Shown: piece by piece, positions 26,547 through 36,274 of the stretch | Layout: each line of letters begins with the position of its first letter | Numbering within the stretch: the first letter of the stretch is position 1 | Assembly: GCF_017356035.1 (NCBI RefSeq) | Contig: NZ_JAFIQX010000002.1 | Location: forward strand, 310,001 to 374,000 | Length of the DNA stretch: 64,000 bases | Direction of reading: 5' to 3' | Source: Longitalea luteola | GTDB taxonomy: Bacteria; Bacteroidota; Bacteroidia; Chitinophagales; Chitinophagaceae | Program-made: the position numbers and the translations under genes | The notes under the pieces: model-generated | What the model was told of the DNA's origin: nothing | Databases searched by the model: none | The model's input: the letters and a program-made list of their open reading frames with translations, nothing else

Positions 26547-27992
26547 ATGAACGGTCAACGCCTGTATTTACCGATAGTTTTAATGCTGCTGGCTATTATA
26601 GCTGTAGCAAGTTTCCAGGTTTACTGGGTCGTGAAAACTTTCCGGGAAGAAAAAAAAGACCTCGCTTTTCGTACCAATATTTTTTTTCGCGAAGCAGTAC
26701 AGCGCGTACGGGTTGAAAAGCTAAAGCTGGATTCCAATTTTAATCCGAATGTTCACTTCAGGATGCCGCCCCGCCGCGCCATTGGAATGCTGGACGTGAT
26801 CCGGACAAGAATGAATGATACTTTGGGCGCCAGGAACCGGATGCGGGTTTTGGTAACGGAAAAAAATACGCAGTTTATCCGTCAGGGTTCATCTGCCGAT
26901 TCCGTGCAAGAGATCCATTTTTTTAAAGATGGTCCCGGCTCGGGTATTGTAAAAGTATTGAGCAGGGTAGACTCGCTGCAGGATAGCTTAAATATCAATG
27001 ATCTTACTGTTAGTTATGCGCAGATATTGAAGGAAGAAAAAATTTCCGTCCCATTTACCATAACCAGGCATAAGGCGGTATGGAACGATAGCATCTATCC
27101 ACCGCCACCGCCGCTTGAAATGGATAATGAAATAACCATTGGTTTTAAAAATCCGGTAACCTACAGGTTGAACATGGCAGATACAACCGCTTTTGTGATC
27201 CGAAAAATGTGGTCGCAACTATTGATCTCGCTGCTGCTGGTAGCACTTACCGTATTTTCATTCAGTTTGTTATTGCGCAGCCTCGTGCAGCAACGCAAAC
27301 TCACCCAGATCAAAAATGATTTCATCAGTAATATCACGCATGAACTGAAAACGCCAATTGCAACGGTAAGCGTGGCCATTGAAGCCTTAAGGAACTTCGA
27401 TGCATTACATGATCCGGAGAAAACAAAAGAATACCTGGCTATTTCTTCAAACGAATTGCAGCGCTTATCTTTTCTGGTAGATAAAGTGTTGAAACTGTCG
27501 ATGTTTGAAAAGCACCAGGTTGAGCTAAAGGAAGAAACCATTGACCTGGCCTTGCTGGTAAAAGAAGTAGTGAACTCCATGAAACTGCAGTTTGAAAAAT
27601 ATAAGGCGCAGGTAAACCTGCAGTTGAATGGTTATCACTTTGAGGTGGAAGCCGACCGGCTGCATCTTACAAGCGTGTTGTTCAACCTGCTCGATAATGC
27701 GCTGAAGTATAGCAGGGAAAATCCATCCATTCATATTGAGTTGAAAGATGACAACGACCGCATTCTGCTGCATGTTACCGACAATGGCATAGGCATTCCT
27801 GCAGAATACCATAAAAAGATCTTCGATAAATTCTTCCGGGTGCCGGCGGGTGATACCCACAATGTGAAAGGTTATGGGTTGGGATTGAGTTATGTAGCCT
27901 ATGTTATTCAGCGGCATGCCGGCAGTATCGATGTGGAGAGTAAACCGGGTATTGGAAGCCGGTTCATTATAAAATTACCTGCAGCTTCATGA
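26547..27992 (+). CDS. Two-component sensor histidine kinase
   Basis: The 481-residue membrane kinase has TM1 at about 6-27 (LPIVLMLLAIIAVASFQVYW), a periplasmic sensor of about 180 residues with a PPPPP stretch, TM2 at about 221-243, a HisKA domain with the phospho-acceptor in FISNITHELKTPI, and a HATPase domain (N-box LLDNALKYS, G1 DNGIGIP, G2 GYGLGLSYV). The frame extends to an ATG at 26472, but the -7 box at 26533 lies inside that extension. It overlaps the response regulator by four bases (ATGA), so the two are coupled. The signal is unknown; neighbouring barrel and GLPGLI genes are plausible targets. Confidence 0.95.
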   Translation: MNGQRLYLPIVLMLLAIIAVASFQVYWVVKTFREEKKDLAFRTNIFFREAVQRVRVEKLKLDSNFNPNVHFRMPPRRAIGMLDVIRTRMNDTLGARNRMRVLVTEKNTQFIRQGSSADSVQEIHFFKDGPGSGIVKVLSRVDSLQDSLNINDLTVSYAQILKEEKISVPFTITRHKAVWNDSIYPPPPPLEMDNEITIGFKNPVTYRLNMADTTAFVIRKMWSQLLISLLLVALTVFSFSLLLRSLVQQRKLTQIKNDFISNITHELKTPIATVSVAIEALRNFDALHDPEKTKEYLAISSNELQRLSFLVDKVLKLSMFEKHQVELKEETIDLALLVKEVVNSMKLQFEKYKAQVNLQLNGYHFEVEADRLHLTSVLFNLLDNALKYSRENPSIHIELKDDNDRILLHVTDNGIGIPAEYHKKIFDKFFRVPAGDTHNVKGYGLGLSYVAYVIQRHAGSIDVESKPGIGSRFIIKLPAAS

Positions 27993-28681
27993 GCAAAACC
28001 AAAATTCTATACGTTGAAGATGAGTTGTTCCTGGGCAAAATTGTAAAGGAAAGCCTGGAAAGCCGTCAGTTTGATGTCGTGATGGAAAGTGACGGCACAA
28101 ATGTTTTATCTGTTTTCCGGCAAATAAACCCCGATGTATGCGTACTGGATGTTATGCTGCCTCATAAAGACGGCTTTACCATTGCAGGCGAAATACGTGA
28201 AATAAATAGTGCTGTGCCCATCATTTTCCTCACCGCCAAAACACAGACCGATGACCTGGTAAAAGGCTTTACGATCGGCGGCAATGATTACATTCGAAAG
28301 CCATTCAGCATGGAGGAATTGATTGTGCGTATTGAAAATGCATTGCGGTTTAAACAACAAGGGGCGCCTGTTGCGAACGGGAAAGATATATTAACCATCG
28401 GTAAATACAGCTTTCATGTAACCCGGCAAATGCTGTCGGGTTACAATGAAGAGCGTAAACTATCTTTCAGGGAAAGTGAATTGCTAAAGATATTATATGA
28501 GAACCGTGACAGGATCATTGACCGAAAAGACATTCTGAACCTGCTCTGGGGCAATGACTCGTTTTTTAACTCCCGCAACCTTGATGTTTACATAACCAAA
28601 TTGCGCAGTTATCTAAAAGAAGACGACCTGCTGGAAATCATAACCATCAAAGGCGTGGGCTACCGGTTCGTGGTTGGTTAA
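27989..28681 (+). CDS. OmpR-family response regulator
   Basis: The 230-residue protein has an N-terminal receiver domain with the phospho-acceptor Asp54 (VLDVMLP), acidic pocket ED at 10-11, Thr in FLTAKT and Lys in RKPF, and a C-terminal winged-helix DNA-binding domain (about 130-228; FRESELLKILYENRDRIIDR, VYITKLRSYL, IKGVGYRFVV). The start overlaps the kinase stop. It is the cognate partner of the kinase at 26547. Its stop codon interlocks with that of the convergent gene at 28678. Confidence 0.97.
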   Translation: MSKTKILYVEDELFLGKIVKESLESRQFDVVMESDGTNVLSVFRQINPDVCVLDVMLPHKDGFTIAGEIREINSAVPIIFLTAKTQTDDLVKGFTIGGNDYIRKPFSMEELIVRIENALRFKQQGAPVANGKDILTIGKYSFHVTRQMLSGYNEERKLSFRESELLKILYENRDRIIDRKDILNLLWGNDSFFNSRNLDVYITKLRSYLKEDDLLEIITIKGVGYRFVVG

Positions 28682-28980
28682 CGGCCAATTGTTTTGATCG
28701 TCCTGATCCGCTGTTGCGGATTTTTGAACCGTTGCATAAACCACATAATGGTAAAGCTGGGAATGAAATCAAGCCCCGGCATCAGCTCTTCCACAAAGTT
28801 GAACAAGCCACCAAAGGCGCCCTTCCAGCCACCGAAAGTGCGGTAGAAAATGAGCGCAGAAATAGGCGCCCAAATGATATCACCAAATTCGCCCAGGAAG
28901 GGAATGGTGTACGTTGCGTAGCCGATGATATCCATCACTACACAAAATATCAATGACGTTGAAGTTTGCTGTTTGTTCAT
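28678..28980 (-). CDS. Conserved small membrane protein of unknown function
   Basis: The 100-residue protein has two to three hydrophobic spans and the motif IPFLGEFGDIIWAPISALIF, then TFGGWKGAFGGLFNFVEELMPGLDFIPSFTI. Similar short proteins are common in Bacteroidota, where they are annotated as hypothetical. It converges on the response regulator: the two stop codons share the sequence TTAA at 28678-28681, leaving no room for a terminator between them. It may be transcribed separately from the hybrid kinase gene that ends at 33068 upstream. No function can be given. Confidence 0.75.
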   Translation of the reverse strand: MNKQQTSTSLIFCVVMDIIGYATYTIPFLGEFGDIIWAPISALIFYRTFGGWKGAFGGLFNFVEELMPGLDFIPSFTIMWFMQRFKNPQQRIRTIKTIGR

Positions 28981-29078
28981 TTCCTGAATTTACGACAATT
29001 AAGACAAATAATAAGTCGCAGTAGTTCTTGAATAATTACCGGCTGCCTGTTAAAATTTAGCCAACAGAATCTGTGTTG

Positions 29079-32000
29079 TTACACTAATAGCATGCGCTTT
29101 TTCAGTATGGCCTGTATCTCTTCCAGTTTGAATGGTTTGGAGATGTAATCATTCATGCCGGCTTCAATACATTTCTCCTTATCGCCCTGCATAGCATCGG
29201 CGGTGAGCGCAATGACCGGAATGAGGCTGTAAGGTTCCGGTAACTGCCTGATGAGCCGGGTGGTGGTAAATCCATCCATTTCAGGCATATTCACATCCAT
29301 AAAGATCAGCTGCGGGTCCTTCTGCTGTAATAATTCCAGCGCCTGTTTGCCATTAGTGGCTTTAATGACGGCAAATCCCATTTTACCCAGCACTTCCGTT
29401 ATCAGCATCATATTGATGGGCTCGTCTTCCACTACCATGATAGTGGCAGCATCGGTAATTTTTTCAATGGTATGAATATGGCTGATCTTGGCCGGTTGTT
29501 GCTGGCCGGTGGTGAACATGGCAGAAAGCATGGCATACAATTCATAGAGTTTAACCGGCTTCGACAAAAAGCTATGGATGCCCAGCTCTTCAGCCTGCCG
29601 TTGAACGATGTTTTTTTCAATGGAAGAAAGCATCATGATCACCGGCTGTGCTGCACCTGTATCCGATTTTCTGATCTCCTGCACCAGTTGTATGCCATCC
29701 ATTTCAGGCATCTGGTGGTCTGTTAAGATAAGGTCGAGAGATTCGCCGCGCTGGTGTATCCGCTGCAGGATGGTCAATGCCTCCTGTCCGCTGGCGGCCG
29801 TTTCGCAGGGGATGCCAAAATAACGGAAGATCTCCTGCATGAGCCAGCAGTTGCTCGCATTGTCATCTATGACCAGCACTTTTTGTAAGGGCGGCCGGTA
29901 AGCACCGGTTATCTGTGGTTCTATATTTACGATCTGTAAGGGCAGCCGAAGCGTGAATGTGCTGCCCTGGCCCGCTTTGCTTTCAACATGTAAGCTGCCA
30001 TCCATTAATTCGGCCAGGCTTTTTGAAATGGTGAGGCCCAATCCTGTGCCACCATATTTACGGGTGGTGGAAGAATCGGCCTGGGTAAAGCTGTCGAATA
30101 TTTTTACCAGTTTTTCTTTGGATATACCAATACCGGTATCACGTACCGACAGATCTATATCAATAAATTTCCTGTTGTCCTTTACATAGATATTGCCGGC
30201 CTTTTTAAGTGATACGAAGATCTCACCTTTCTGGGTAAACTTAATGGCATTGCCTAACAGGTTCACAAAGATCTGCCGAATGCGAACGGGATCACCACTG
30301 ACGCGGCTGGGCAACAGCGGATCGATATGGCAAACCATTTCAAGCTTCTTCTCATAAGCTTTTACGGTGAGAATATCGATGCTTTCCTCAACCAGTTCAT
30401 CAATTCTGAAAGTGGTATTATCTATGCGCAGTTTACCGGCCTCCAGTTTGGAGAAGTCGAGGATGTCATTGATAATATCGAGCAACCCGTACGCTGATTT
30501 CTTTACATTCTCCAGGTAATCGCGCTGAGAATGTTGCAGGGTAGTGGTAAGCACGAGATCGGTAAAACCGATGATGCCATTCATGGGAGTGCGCAATTCA
30601 TGGCTCATATTGGCCATAAATTCGCTTTTTGCCTGGTTGGCCGATTCGGCCATGTCTTTGGCCATTACCAGCTCCTGTTCCATTTGCTTGCGCTCAATGG
30701 CGGCAGCCAGGGTAGCGGCAAATGATTGCAGAATGCTGAATTCGGTGATTGTCCAGTCGCGTTCCCGGGTACAATCGGTGAAGGCTACAAAGCCCCAGAA
30801 ATAATGCATGGTGAACACGGGCAGCACCGCGGCAGTTTTAACACCCGTTCCTTCATAGAAAGCCCGCAATTCAGCGTCCTGCATTTGACGCACGTGGCTG
30901 CAGAATATTTCTTCGTTTACCAGGGTTTGAAAAAGCGGCGATTTTATATTGATCTCTTTATTCTGAAAATCGGGGCTGCGGTAAGTCAATTCATCCGTAG
31001 CGCTATCCCAGGCCCACAACCTGCTGGTATACCATTTATCGTCTGCCAGCACGTATTCGTTTTTATATACGTTCAGGTTGTCAACCTGCATTTTCATGCC
31101 CAGCAGCTGAATAGCTTCGCCAATAGCCTGATCGAGGTTGTTATTACTTATGAGCAGGTGGGTGGCTTCGGCTACGGCCTGCAGGAGCTGGTCTTTGCGG
31201 CGCAGGTTTTCTTCTACCTTTTTCAGCGGGGTAATGTTGTGTACAAAACCTAATACGCCCCACACATTGCCATCCTGATCTTTCAGCGGCACTTTTACCG
31301 TACTCATGGTATTTAACTGGCCATTGGCAAAGTTGGGTTCTTCAGGAATGTATATCACTTTGCCGCTTCGCACTACTTCATCATCATCAGCCCAGAAACC
31401 CCGGATGCCACGCGAAGGATCACCCTTTACGTATTCAACGGGGAAGCCCACTTCCAGGTCGTCTTTACCAATAATTTCTTTGGGCGTTTTGCGCAGCGAA
31501 TCGGCACAGGCCTGGTTGATCAACAGGAAGCGGTGATTGGGATCCTTTATGAAGATCCAGTCGGGCGTAGAATTGATGATGGTGCGCAACAGTTCTTCAG
31601 ACTGCTTTACATCTGCCAGCAGCTGTTCACGCTCAGCTTCTGCCTTCTTCTGTTCAGTAATGTTACGGGAGGTAGTAATGATCTTTACAACCTGGTTGTT
31701 TTCCTTCACCGGCTTTAAGATGCTTTCGAGCCAGATGTATTCGTTGCTTTTTGTTCTGATGCGATAGCGCAGGGTGAGGTTATCGACCCGGTGCATGGCC
31801 ACACTGCCTTTGTGCGGTGTAAAAGCATGTACATCTTCCGGATGAACGAATTCAGTAATGGAATGGCCTTCCATTTCTTCGCGATAATAACCCAGCGCCT
31901 TCTCAACAGACGGCGACACATACTGGAACACACCTTCGGGACTGCTCACCGAAATAATATCTTCGGCATGTTCTGCCAGCAGGCGGAATTTTTGTTCGCT

Positions 32001-33068
32001 GTTCTGCAGGGCCTGTTCGGCAATTACTTTCTCCGTTACATTTACGCCAATGCCCTGGATCTCCGAAACCCCGTCCTCATTCTGCAGGGCAATAAATTCC
32101 CAATCGGTCCACTGAAAATCATTTGTTTGCCTGATAGATTTCTTGATCAGGAGTTTATACACCGTACCCGGGTTCAACCAGCATTGGTCGGCCACTTCCT
32201 GGCAGCGGTACAGGTCTTTGGGATGAATGGTTGTATAGAACGGAACACCCAGCACTTCATTTTCGGAATATCCAAAGACTTTCAGGAACTGCGGATTGGC
32301 ATAGGTGAAATTGCCGTTGCGGTCTATACGGACAACATAGTTTGTTTGTGAATTGAGGATGGACGAGAGGTATTTCTTTTCGCGCAGCAGGGCATTACGG
32401 GCCATTTGCAGCGCTTCGTAGTTCTTTCTGTTACTGCGTAAAAGCGGATCGATCACCAGAAAGATAAGACAGATGAGGGCAACGATCAGCGAAATGAATT
32501 TACCGGTATTGATGGTGGACGATTCTTCAATTCTATCGGTTACCACGCGGGTGTACCGTTGCACCACCTGGTTCATCAATGGAAAGAATTTTCTTTCGCT
32601 GTACAACATTTGCTGTTTGTACAGGGAGCCGTTGATGGCCAGCAGCTGGCTATCGGCCAGGTATACTTCCTGTGCTACAGCCACAATGCCTTTGAAGTGC
32701 GTTTGGGCATTGGTAAGGTCGCGGGTGATTTCCAGCAGGTCGGTAGTCACCGGTTCATCCTTTACGATCCTTAATTTATCACGTAAAAGCTGGTTGCAAA
32801 CGATAAAAGAGTCAGTGGCATGTTTAAGTTGTTCGCGGATGGTTTGTTGATCGGTTTCCGGCAGGTTGCCTTTGGTAAGGAGTAAGACGTCCTTGGTAAT
32901 GATCTGGCCAAACGTTTGCTGCTGCCCGCTTATGTTCACCAGTTTTACCATTTGTTCATTCTGTTTTGACGACAGATGAATTAAGTAATAACCGAAGAAG
33001 TTAAACAGGAGCACAGCTGCAAGCAGCACGATGGCAATTCTGACCAGTTTGCGAACAGGACTCTTCAT
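29079..33068 (-). CDS. Hybrid sensor histidine kinase with PAS repeats, GAF and two receiver domains
   Basis: The 1329-residue protein has TM1 at about 10-30, a helical periplasmic sensor (about 33-190; a repeated [12 protein letters not shown] helix reminiscent of PilJ/4HB sensors), TM2 at about 190-212, three PAS/PAC modules (about 230-350, 355-475, 490-620), a GAF-like domain (about 630-785), HisKA with MSHELRTP (His near 823), HATPase ([22 protein letters not shown]), REC1 (Asp near 1117 in [10 protein letters not shown]) and REC2 (Asp near 1257 in [11 protein letters not shown]). No HPt domain follows REC2, so the phosphorelay must use a separate HPt protein or stop at REC2. No adjacent DNA-binding regulator is seen. 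The signal and output are unknown. Confidence 0.93.
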   Translation of the reverse strand: MKSPVRKLVRIAIVLLAAVLLFNFFGYYLIHLSSKQNEQMVKLVNISGQQQTFGQIITKDVLLLTKGNLPETDQQTIREQLKHATDSFIVCNQLLRDKLRIVKDEPVTTDLLEITRDLTNAQTHFKGIVAVAQEVYLADSQLLAINGSLYKQQMLYSERKFFPLMNQVVQRYTRVVTDRIEESSTINTGKFISLIVALICLIFLVIDPLLRSNRKNYEALQMARNALLREKKYLSSILNSQTNYVVRIDRNGNFTYANPQFLKVFGYSENEVLGVPFYTTIHPKDLYRCQEVADQCWLNPGTVYKLLIKKSIRQTNDFQWTDWEFIALQNEDGVSEIQGIGVNVTEKVIAEQALQNSEQKFRLLAEHAEDIISVSSPEGVFQYVSPSVEKALGYYREEMEGHSITEFVHPEDVHAFTPHKGSVAMHRVDNLTLRYRIRTKSNEYIWLESILKPVKENNQVVKIITTSRNITEQKKAEAEREQLLADVKQSEELLRTIINSTPDWIFIKDPNHRFLLINQACADSLRKTPKEIIGKDDLEVGFPVEYVKGDPSRGIRGFWADDDEVVRSGKVIYIPEEPNFANGQLNTMSTVKVPLKDQDGNVWGVLGFVHNITPLKKVEENLRRKDQLLQAVAEATHLLISNNNLDQAIGEAIQLLGMKMQVDNLNVYKNEYVLADDKWYTSRLWAWDSATDELTYRSPDFQNKEINIKSPLFQTLVNEEIFCSHVRQMQDAELRAFYEGTGVKTAAVLPVFTMHYFWGFVAFTDCTRERDWTITEFSILQSFAATLAAAIERKQMEQELVMAKDMAESANQAKSEFMANMSHELRTPMNGIIGFTDLVLTTTLQHSQRDYLENVKKSAYGLLDIINDILDFSKLEAGKLRIDNTTFRIDELVEESIDILTVKAYEKKLEMVCHIDPLLPSRVSGDPVRIRQIFVNLLGNAIKFTQKGEIFVSLKKAGNIYVKDNRKFIDIDLSVRDTGIGISKEKLVKIFDSFTQADSSTTRKYGGTGLGLTISKSLAELMDGSLHVESKAGQGSTFTLRLPLQIVNIEPQITGAYRPPLQKVLVIDDNASNCWLMQEIFRYFGIPCETAASGQEALTILQRIHQRGESLDLILTDHQMPEMDGIQLVQEIRKSDTGAAQPVIMMLSSIEKNIVQRQAEELGIHSFLSKPVKLYELYAMLSAMFTTGQQQPAKISHIHTIEKITDAATIMVVEDEPINMMLITEVLGKMGFAVIKATNGKQALELLQQKDPQLIFMDVNMPEMDGFTTTRLIRQLPEPYSLIPVIALTADAMQGDKEKCIEAGMNDYISKPFKLEEIQAILKKRMLLV

Positions 33069-33356
33069 GAATTTAAGGGATACAAAACCTACCCGATATA
33101 TAACTGATAAATATAGTTTGTATTGAACGCCAACCCTTGTTTTTTGCCATAATTAAGGGTATTTCTACAGGATTTTACATTTCCTGTGCGGCTGCTGGTC
33201 AGGATCAATGAGATAGGGAGGCTTACAGGTTGCAGGTTACAGGTTACAGGTTACAAAAAAGGATAAAAGTTACAGGATTCGGGCAATTTGGGCGGGAGCG
33301 CATGTTGCCTTGAAAGCCCTGAAACATGTAACTTGTAACCTGAAACTACCTTGATT
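33069..33356. repeat. Repeat-rich spacer, TTACAGG family
   Basis: GCTTACAGG, TTGCAGG and three successive GTTACAGG/GTTACAAA units lie at 33220-33258. The complementary ATGTAACTTGTAACCTGAAAC lies at 33325-33346, so a long imperfect hairpin can form. No gene is seen in the spacer. Confidence 0.6.
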
Positions 33357-34481
33357 TTAATAATCAATCACCTGCTCTTCTATTTGCACCGGCAGATCAC
33401 GCCATTCATACTGCTGGTTGCGCAATTGCGGTTCAAACCCGGCTTCAGCAATGGCCTGTTGTATGCTTTTGTAAGTAAACCGGTGCGGAGCGCCGGCAGC
33501 GCTTACCACATTTTCTTCCAGCATGATGCTGCCAAAATCATTGGCGCCGGCATGCAGGCAAATTTGTGCGGTTTGTTTACCAACAGTGAGCCAGGACGCC
33601 TGGATATTCTTGACATTGGGGAGCATGATACGGCTGATGGCTATCATGCGGATATATTCATCGGGCGTGGTTAGGTTATGTACACCACGGATCTTTGTCA
33701 GCAGGGTATCCACGTCCTGGAAGGTCCACGGTATGAAGGCCAGGAAACCTTTGGCTTCGGCTGGTTTTTTAGCCTGCACTTCCCTGATCTTCACCAGGTG
33801 CTCAAACCGTTCGCGAAGCGTTTCCACGTGGCCGAACATCATGGTGCCCGAAGTGGTAATATTCAGTTTATGGGCTTCATGCATGATATCGAGCCACTCC
33901 TGGGAGCCGCATTTTCCTTTGGAGATGAGGCGCCGTACCCGGTCGACCAGGATCTCAGCGCCTGCGCCCGGCAGGCTGTCCATACCGGCTTCTTTCAGGG
34001 CGGTGAGCACTTCCCGGTGGGTCGATTTTTCAAGTTTGGTAATATGGGCAATTTCAGGGGGTCCTAAAGTGTGCAGCTTGATGGTAGGGTACAGCTGTTT
34101 TAATTGCCTGAAAAGGTCAACATAGAACTGTAAACCCAGCTCTGGGTGATGGCCTCCCTGAAGCAATAACTGGTCGCCACCCCAGCGGATGGTTTCTTCG
34201 ATTTTCTTCTTATAGGTGGCGATATCGGTAATATATGCATCCTTGTGGCCGGGTATGCGAAAAAAGTTGCAGAACTTACAATTGGCAATACATACGTTGG
34301 TGGTGTTAACGTTACGGTCTATTTGCCAGGTAACTTTTCCATGGGGAACTTGTTTTTTACGCAACTCATTGGCTACAAACATCAGTTCTGTCAATGGGGC
34401 ATGTTCAAACAGGTACATTCCTTCCTCGATGGTCAGCATTTCAAAATTCAGGGCCTTTGCGTAGAGCTCATCCAGATGCAT
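33357..34481 (-). CDS. mqnC: Cyclic dehypoxanthinyl futalosine synthase (radical SAM)
   Basis: MqnC converts dehypoxanthine futalosine to its cyclic form in the futalosine route to menaquinone. The 374-residue protein has the radical-SAM triad C64xxxC68xxC71 (CIANCKFC), preceded by HGKVTWQIDRNVNTTNV, then GGDQLLLQGGHHPELGL, LHTLGPPEIAHI, DSLPGAGAEI, TSGTMMFGHVE and GANDFGSIMLEENVVSAAG. These match Bacteroidota MqnC better than MqnE, though the two are homologous. Other mqn genes are not in the window. Menaquinol made this way would be the electron donor for the Act complex at 54580. Its promoter is at 34500-34530. Confidence 0.92.
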   Translation of the reverse strand: MHLDELYAKALNFEMLTIEEGMYLFEHAPLTELMFVANELRKKQVPHGKVTWQIDRNVNTTNVCIANCKFCNFFRIPGHKDAYITDIATYKKKIEETIRWGGDQLLLQGGHHPELGLQFYVDLFRQLKQLYPTIKLHTLGPPEIAHITKLEKSTHREVLTALKEAGMDSLPGAGAEILVDRVRRLISKGKCGSQEWLDIMHEAHKLNITTSGTMMFGHVETLRERFEHLVKIREVQAKKPAEAKGFLAFIPWTFQDVDTLLTKIRGVHNLTTPDEYIRMIAISRIMLPNVKNIQASWLTVGKQTAQICLHAGANDFGSIMLEENVVSAAGAPHRFTYKSIQQAIAEAGFEPQLRNQQYEWRDLPVQIEEQVIDY

Positions 34482-34499
34482 AAAAATTTATTGTGGCAA

Positions 34500-34530
34500 C
34501 AAAAGTACTAAACGATCGGTTCAGAACGAA
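34500..34530 (-). promoter_or_regulatory. Promoter of mqnC
   Basis: On the minus strand, TTCG (34527-34530), a 19-nt spacer and TACTTTTG (34500-34507) form a good Bacteroidota promoter; the start falls about 12 bases before the ATG. The rest of the 34482-34828 spacer shows nothing clear for the plus-strand protease. Confidence 0.6.
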
Positions 34531-34828
34531 TCGTATTGGTAAATAGGATGCACGTTTATATACCGGCACCCGTATTTGAGGAGGCGGTAACATCTCTTTA
34601 TGTGTTTTTATACCAATGGTTTACCAATTTCACATAAATATTTTATCTTACTAACTGCAACCAAAAGACTGGTAAATGCAGACTGAGAAACTGTATAGCC
34701 CGAACAGCCGGAAGTCCGAATATCCAAAGCCATGGTTGTTTTTTGGTAAATGGGTCGCCGATCGCTTCCGGGCCCGTAAACCGAATGAACGGCTTCGGGA
34801 TCCAGCTATTTTTTTTAAACCTGCTTCC

Positions 34829-36031
34829 ATGCGATTGTTGACCATACCCATGTTACTACTGCTTTTGATGTCAGTAAGCTTTGTAAAAGCCCAGGAAGAA
34901 TTTATTCAGCCGCCTGCAAAGCTGATTGCCAAATTCCCTTTCCGACTACTTACCGGGGGCATTATCACCCTCAAAGCCCGGCTCAGCAATTTTCCTGATA
35001 CGCTCAATTTCATTCTCGATACAGGCAGCGGCGGTATTTCCATCGATTCTTCCACTGCTGATCATTTGAAGGTGGAAACCAAATTAAGTGACCGCACGAT
35101 CCGGGGTATTGCCGGGGTGAGGCGGGTATATTTTGCTTACCGGCAAAGCCTGCACCTGCCGGGCCTGTCGGTAGAGAACCTGGATTTTCATATTAATGAT
35201 TATGATGTTTTGACCAGCGCCTATGGCGAGAAAATAGATGGCATTATCGGATTGAGTTTTTTGTCGAGGTACATCGTAGGCGTTGATTATGACAGCCTGA
35301 AGATCTCTGTGTACACAAAAGGAACCATTAAATACCCCCGTGGTGGTTTTTTGCTGAAACCCCTGTTGAACACCATTCCCATTATGCAGTCAACCATCCG
35401 CGACAACCGGCAGCTGACATCGCGGTTTTATTTTGATACGGGCGCCGGCATGTGCCTGCTGCTGTCGGCCGATTTTGTGAGCGACAGCAATTTTGTTAAG
35501 CCCAAACGGAAATGGTATGCCACCCAGGCCGAGGGGCTGGGCGGCAAAGCGCCTATGAAACAGGGTGTTATAAAACAAATGCAGGTGGGGCCATATAAAT
35601 TCAGGAACGTGCCTACCTATATTTTCGATGATGAATACAATGTTACCGCTTACCCATCGCTGGCCGGACTGATAGGAAATGACCTGCTGCGCCGGTTCAA
35701 CCTGATCATCAATTATGAAAAGAAAGATATTTACATGATGCCCAATACCCATTACAAGGAGGCGTTTGATTATTCCTATACAGGCCTGGGGATGTATGTG
35801 GTAGATGGGGAAATTCAGGTGGTGGATATCATGCCGGAATCGCCTGCTGAACAGGCCGGCTTCAAAGCAGGCGATGTGATCATGGCGGTGGCTAATAACT
35901 TCAGTAATAATATTCAAACCTATAAAAACCTGATGCAAACCCCCGGCGAAAAGCTTAAAATACTGGTTTTGCGTAAGGAAGGGCCCGTTGTGCTTACTAT
36001 GAAGGTTAAAAACATCCTCACCGGGCGGTAA
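34829..36031 (+). CDS. Secreted retropepsin-like aspartic protease with C-terminal PDZ domain
   Basis: The 400-residue precursor has a signal peptide (MRLLTIPMLLLLLMSVSFVKAQ), two aspartyl-protease lobes with ILDTGSGG and YFDTGAGM as the paired catalytic motifs, a GLSFLSRY flap-like region, LAGLIGNDLLRRFNL, and a PDZ domain in about the last 85 residues (PESPAEQAGFKAGDVIMAVANN). A TTG-free upstream frame reaches an ATG at 34676 and would add 51 polar residues before the signal peptide; the inner start is preferred. It is likely periplasmic. The substrates are unknown. It stands alone in its unit. Confidence 0.88.
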   Translation: MRLLTIPMLLLLLMSVSFVKAQEEFIQPPAKLIAKFPFRLLTGGIITLKARLSNFPDTLNFILDTGSGGISIDSSTADHLKVETKLSDRTIRGIAGVRRVYFAYRQSLHLPGLSVENLDFHINDYDVLTSAYGEKIDGIIGLSFLSRYIVGVDYDSLKISVYTKGTIKYPRGGFLLKPLLNTIPIMQSTIRDNRQLTSRFYFDTGAGMCLLLSADFVSDSNFVKPKRKWYATQAEGLGGKAPMKQGVIKQMQVGPYKFRNVPTYIFDDEYNVTAYPSLAGLIGNDLLRRFNLIINYEKKDIYMMPNTHYKEAFDYSYTGLGMYVVDGEIQVVDIMPESPAEQAGFKAGDVIMAVANNFSNNIQTYKNLMQTPGEKLKILVLRKEGPVVLTMKVKNILTGR

Positions 36032-36098
36032 TCTGCTTTTATCAAATCACTTTCAACCAAATACCTCAACTTGTCGTTAATTTGTAGCCAGAGGCAGG

Positions 36099-36247
36099 CA
36101 GACCTGTAAGGTGCGCCATCTGAGTTTGCTTTTACAGTTTGTTAAAGCGCTCCTCACAGGCCGGATTTAATCTGGAGATGTGGACCTGTCAGGTGGACTT
36201 TAACCTAATGACTATTGAAGCCCTCTACCGTCCACCTTACAGGTCTG
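36099..36247. repeat. Three-part palindromic repeat upstream of the M16 pair
   Basis: CAGACCTGTAAGGTG (36099-36113) is exactly complementary to CACCTTACAGGTCTG (36233-36247). Between them GACCTGTCAGGTGGAC (36183-36198) is self-complementary (ACCTG, T, CAGGT) and matches the right arm with one change. The whole can fold into alternative hairpins just ahead of the ATG at 36275. Confidence 0.65.
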
Positions 36248-36274
36248 GCCTAATTTTAAAAGCAAAAACGGAAT

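Noticed and set aside
30726-31253. Plus-strand ORFs antisense to the hybrid kinase
   Set aside because: They run opposite conserved GAF and PAS sequence and show no independent coding features.
33220-33258. Possible CRISPR array in the TTACAGG repeats
   Set aside because: The units are 7-10 nt without unique spacers, and no cas gene is present.
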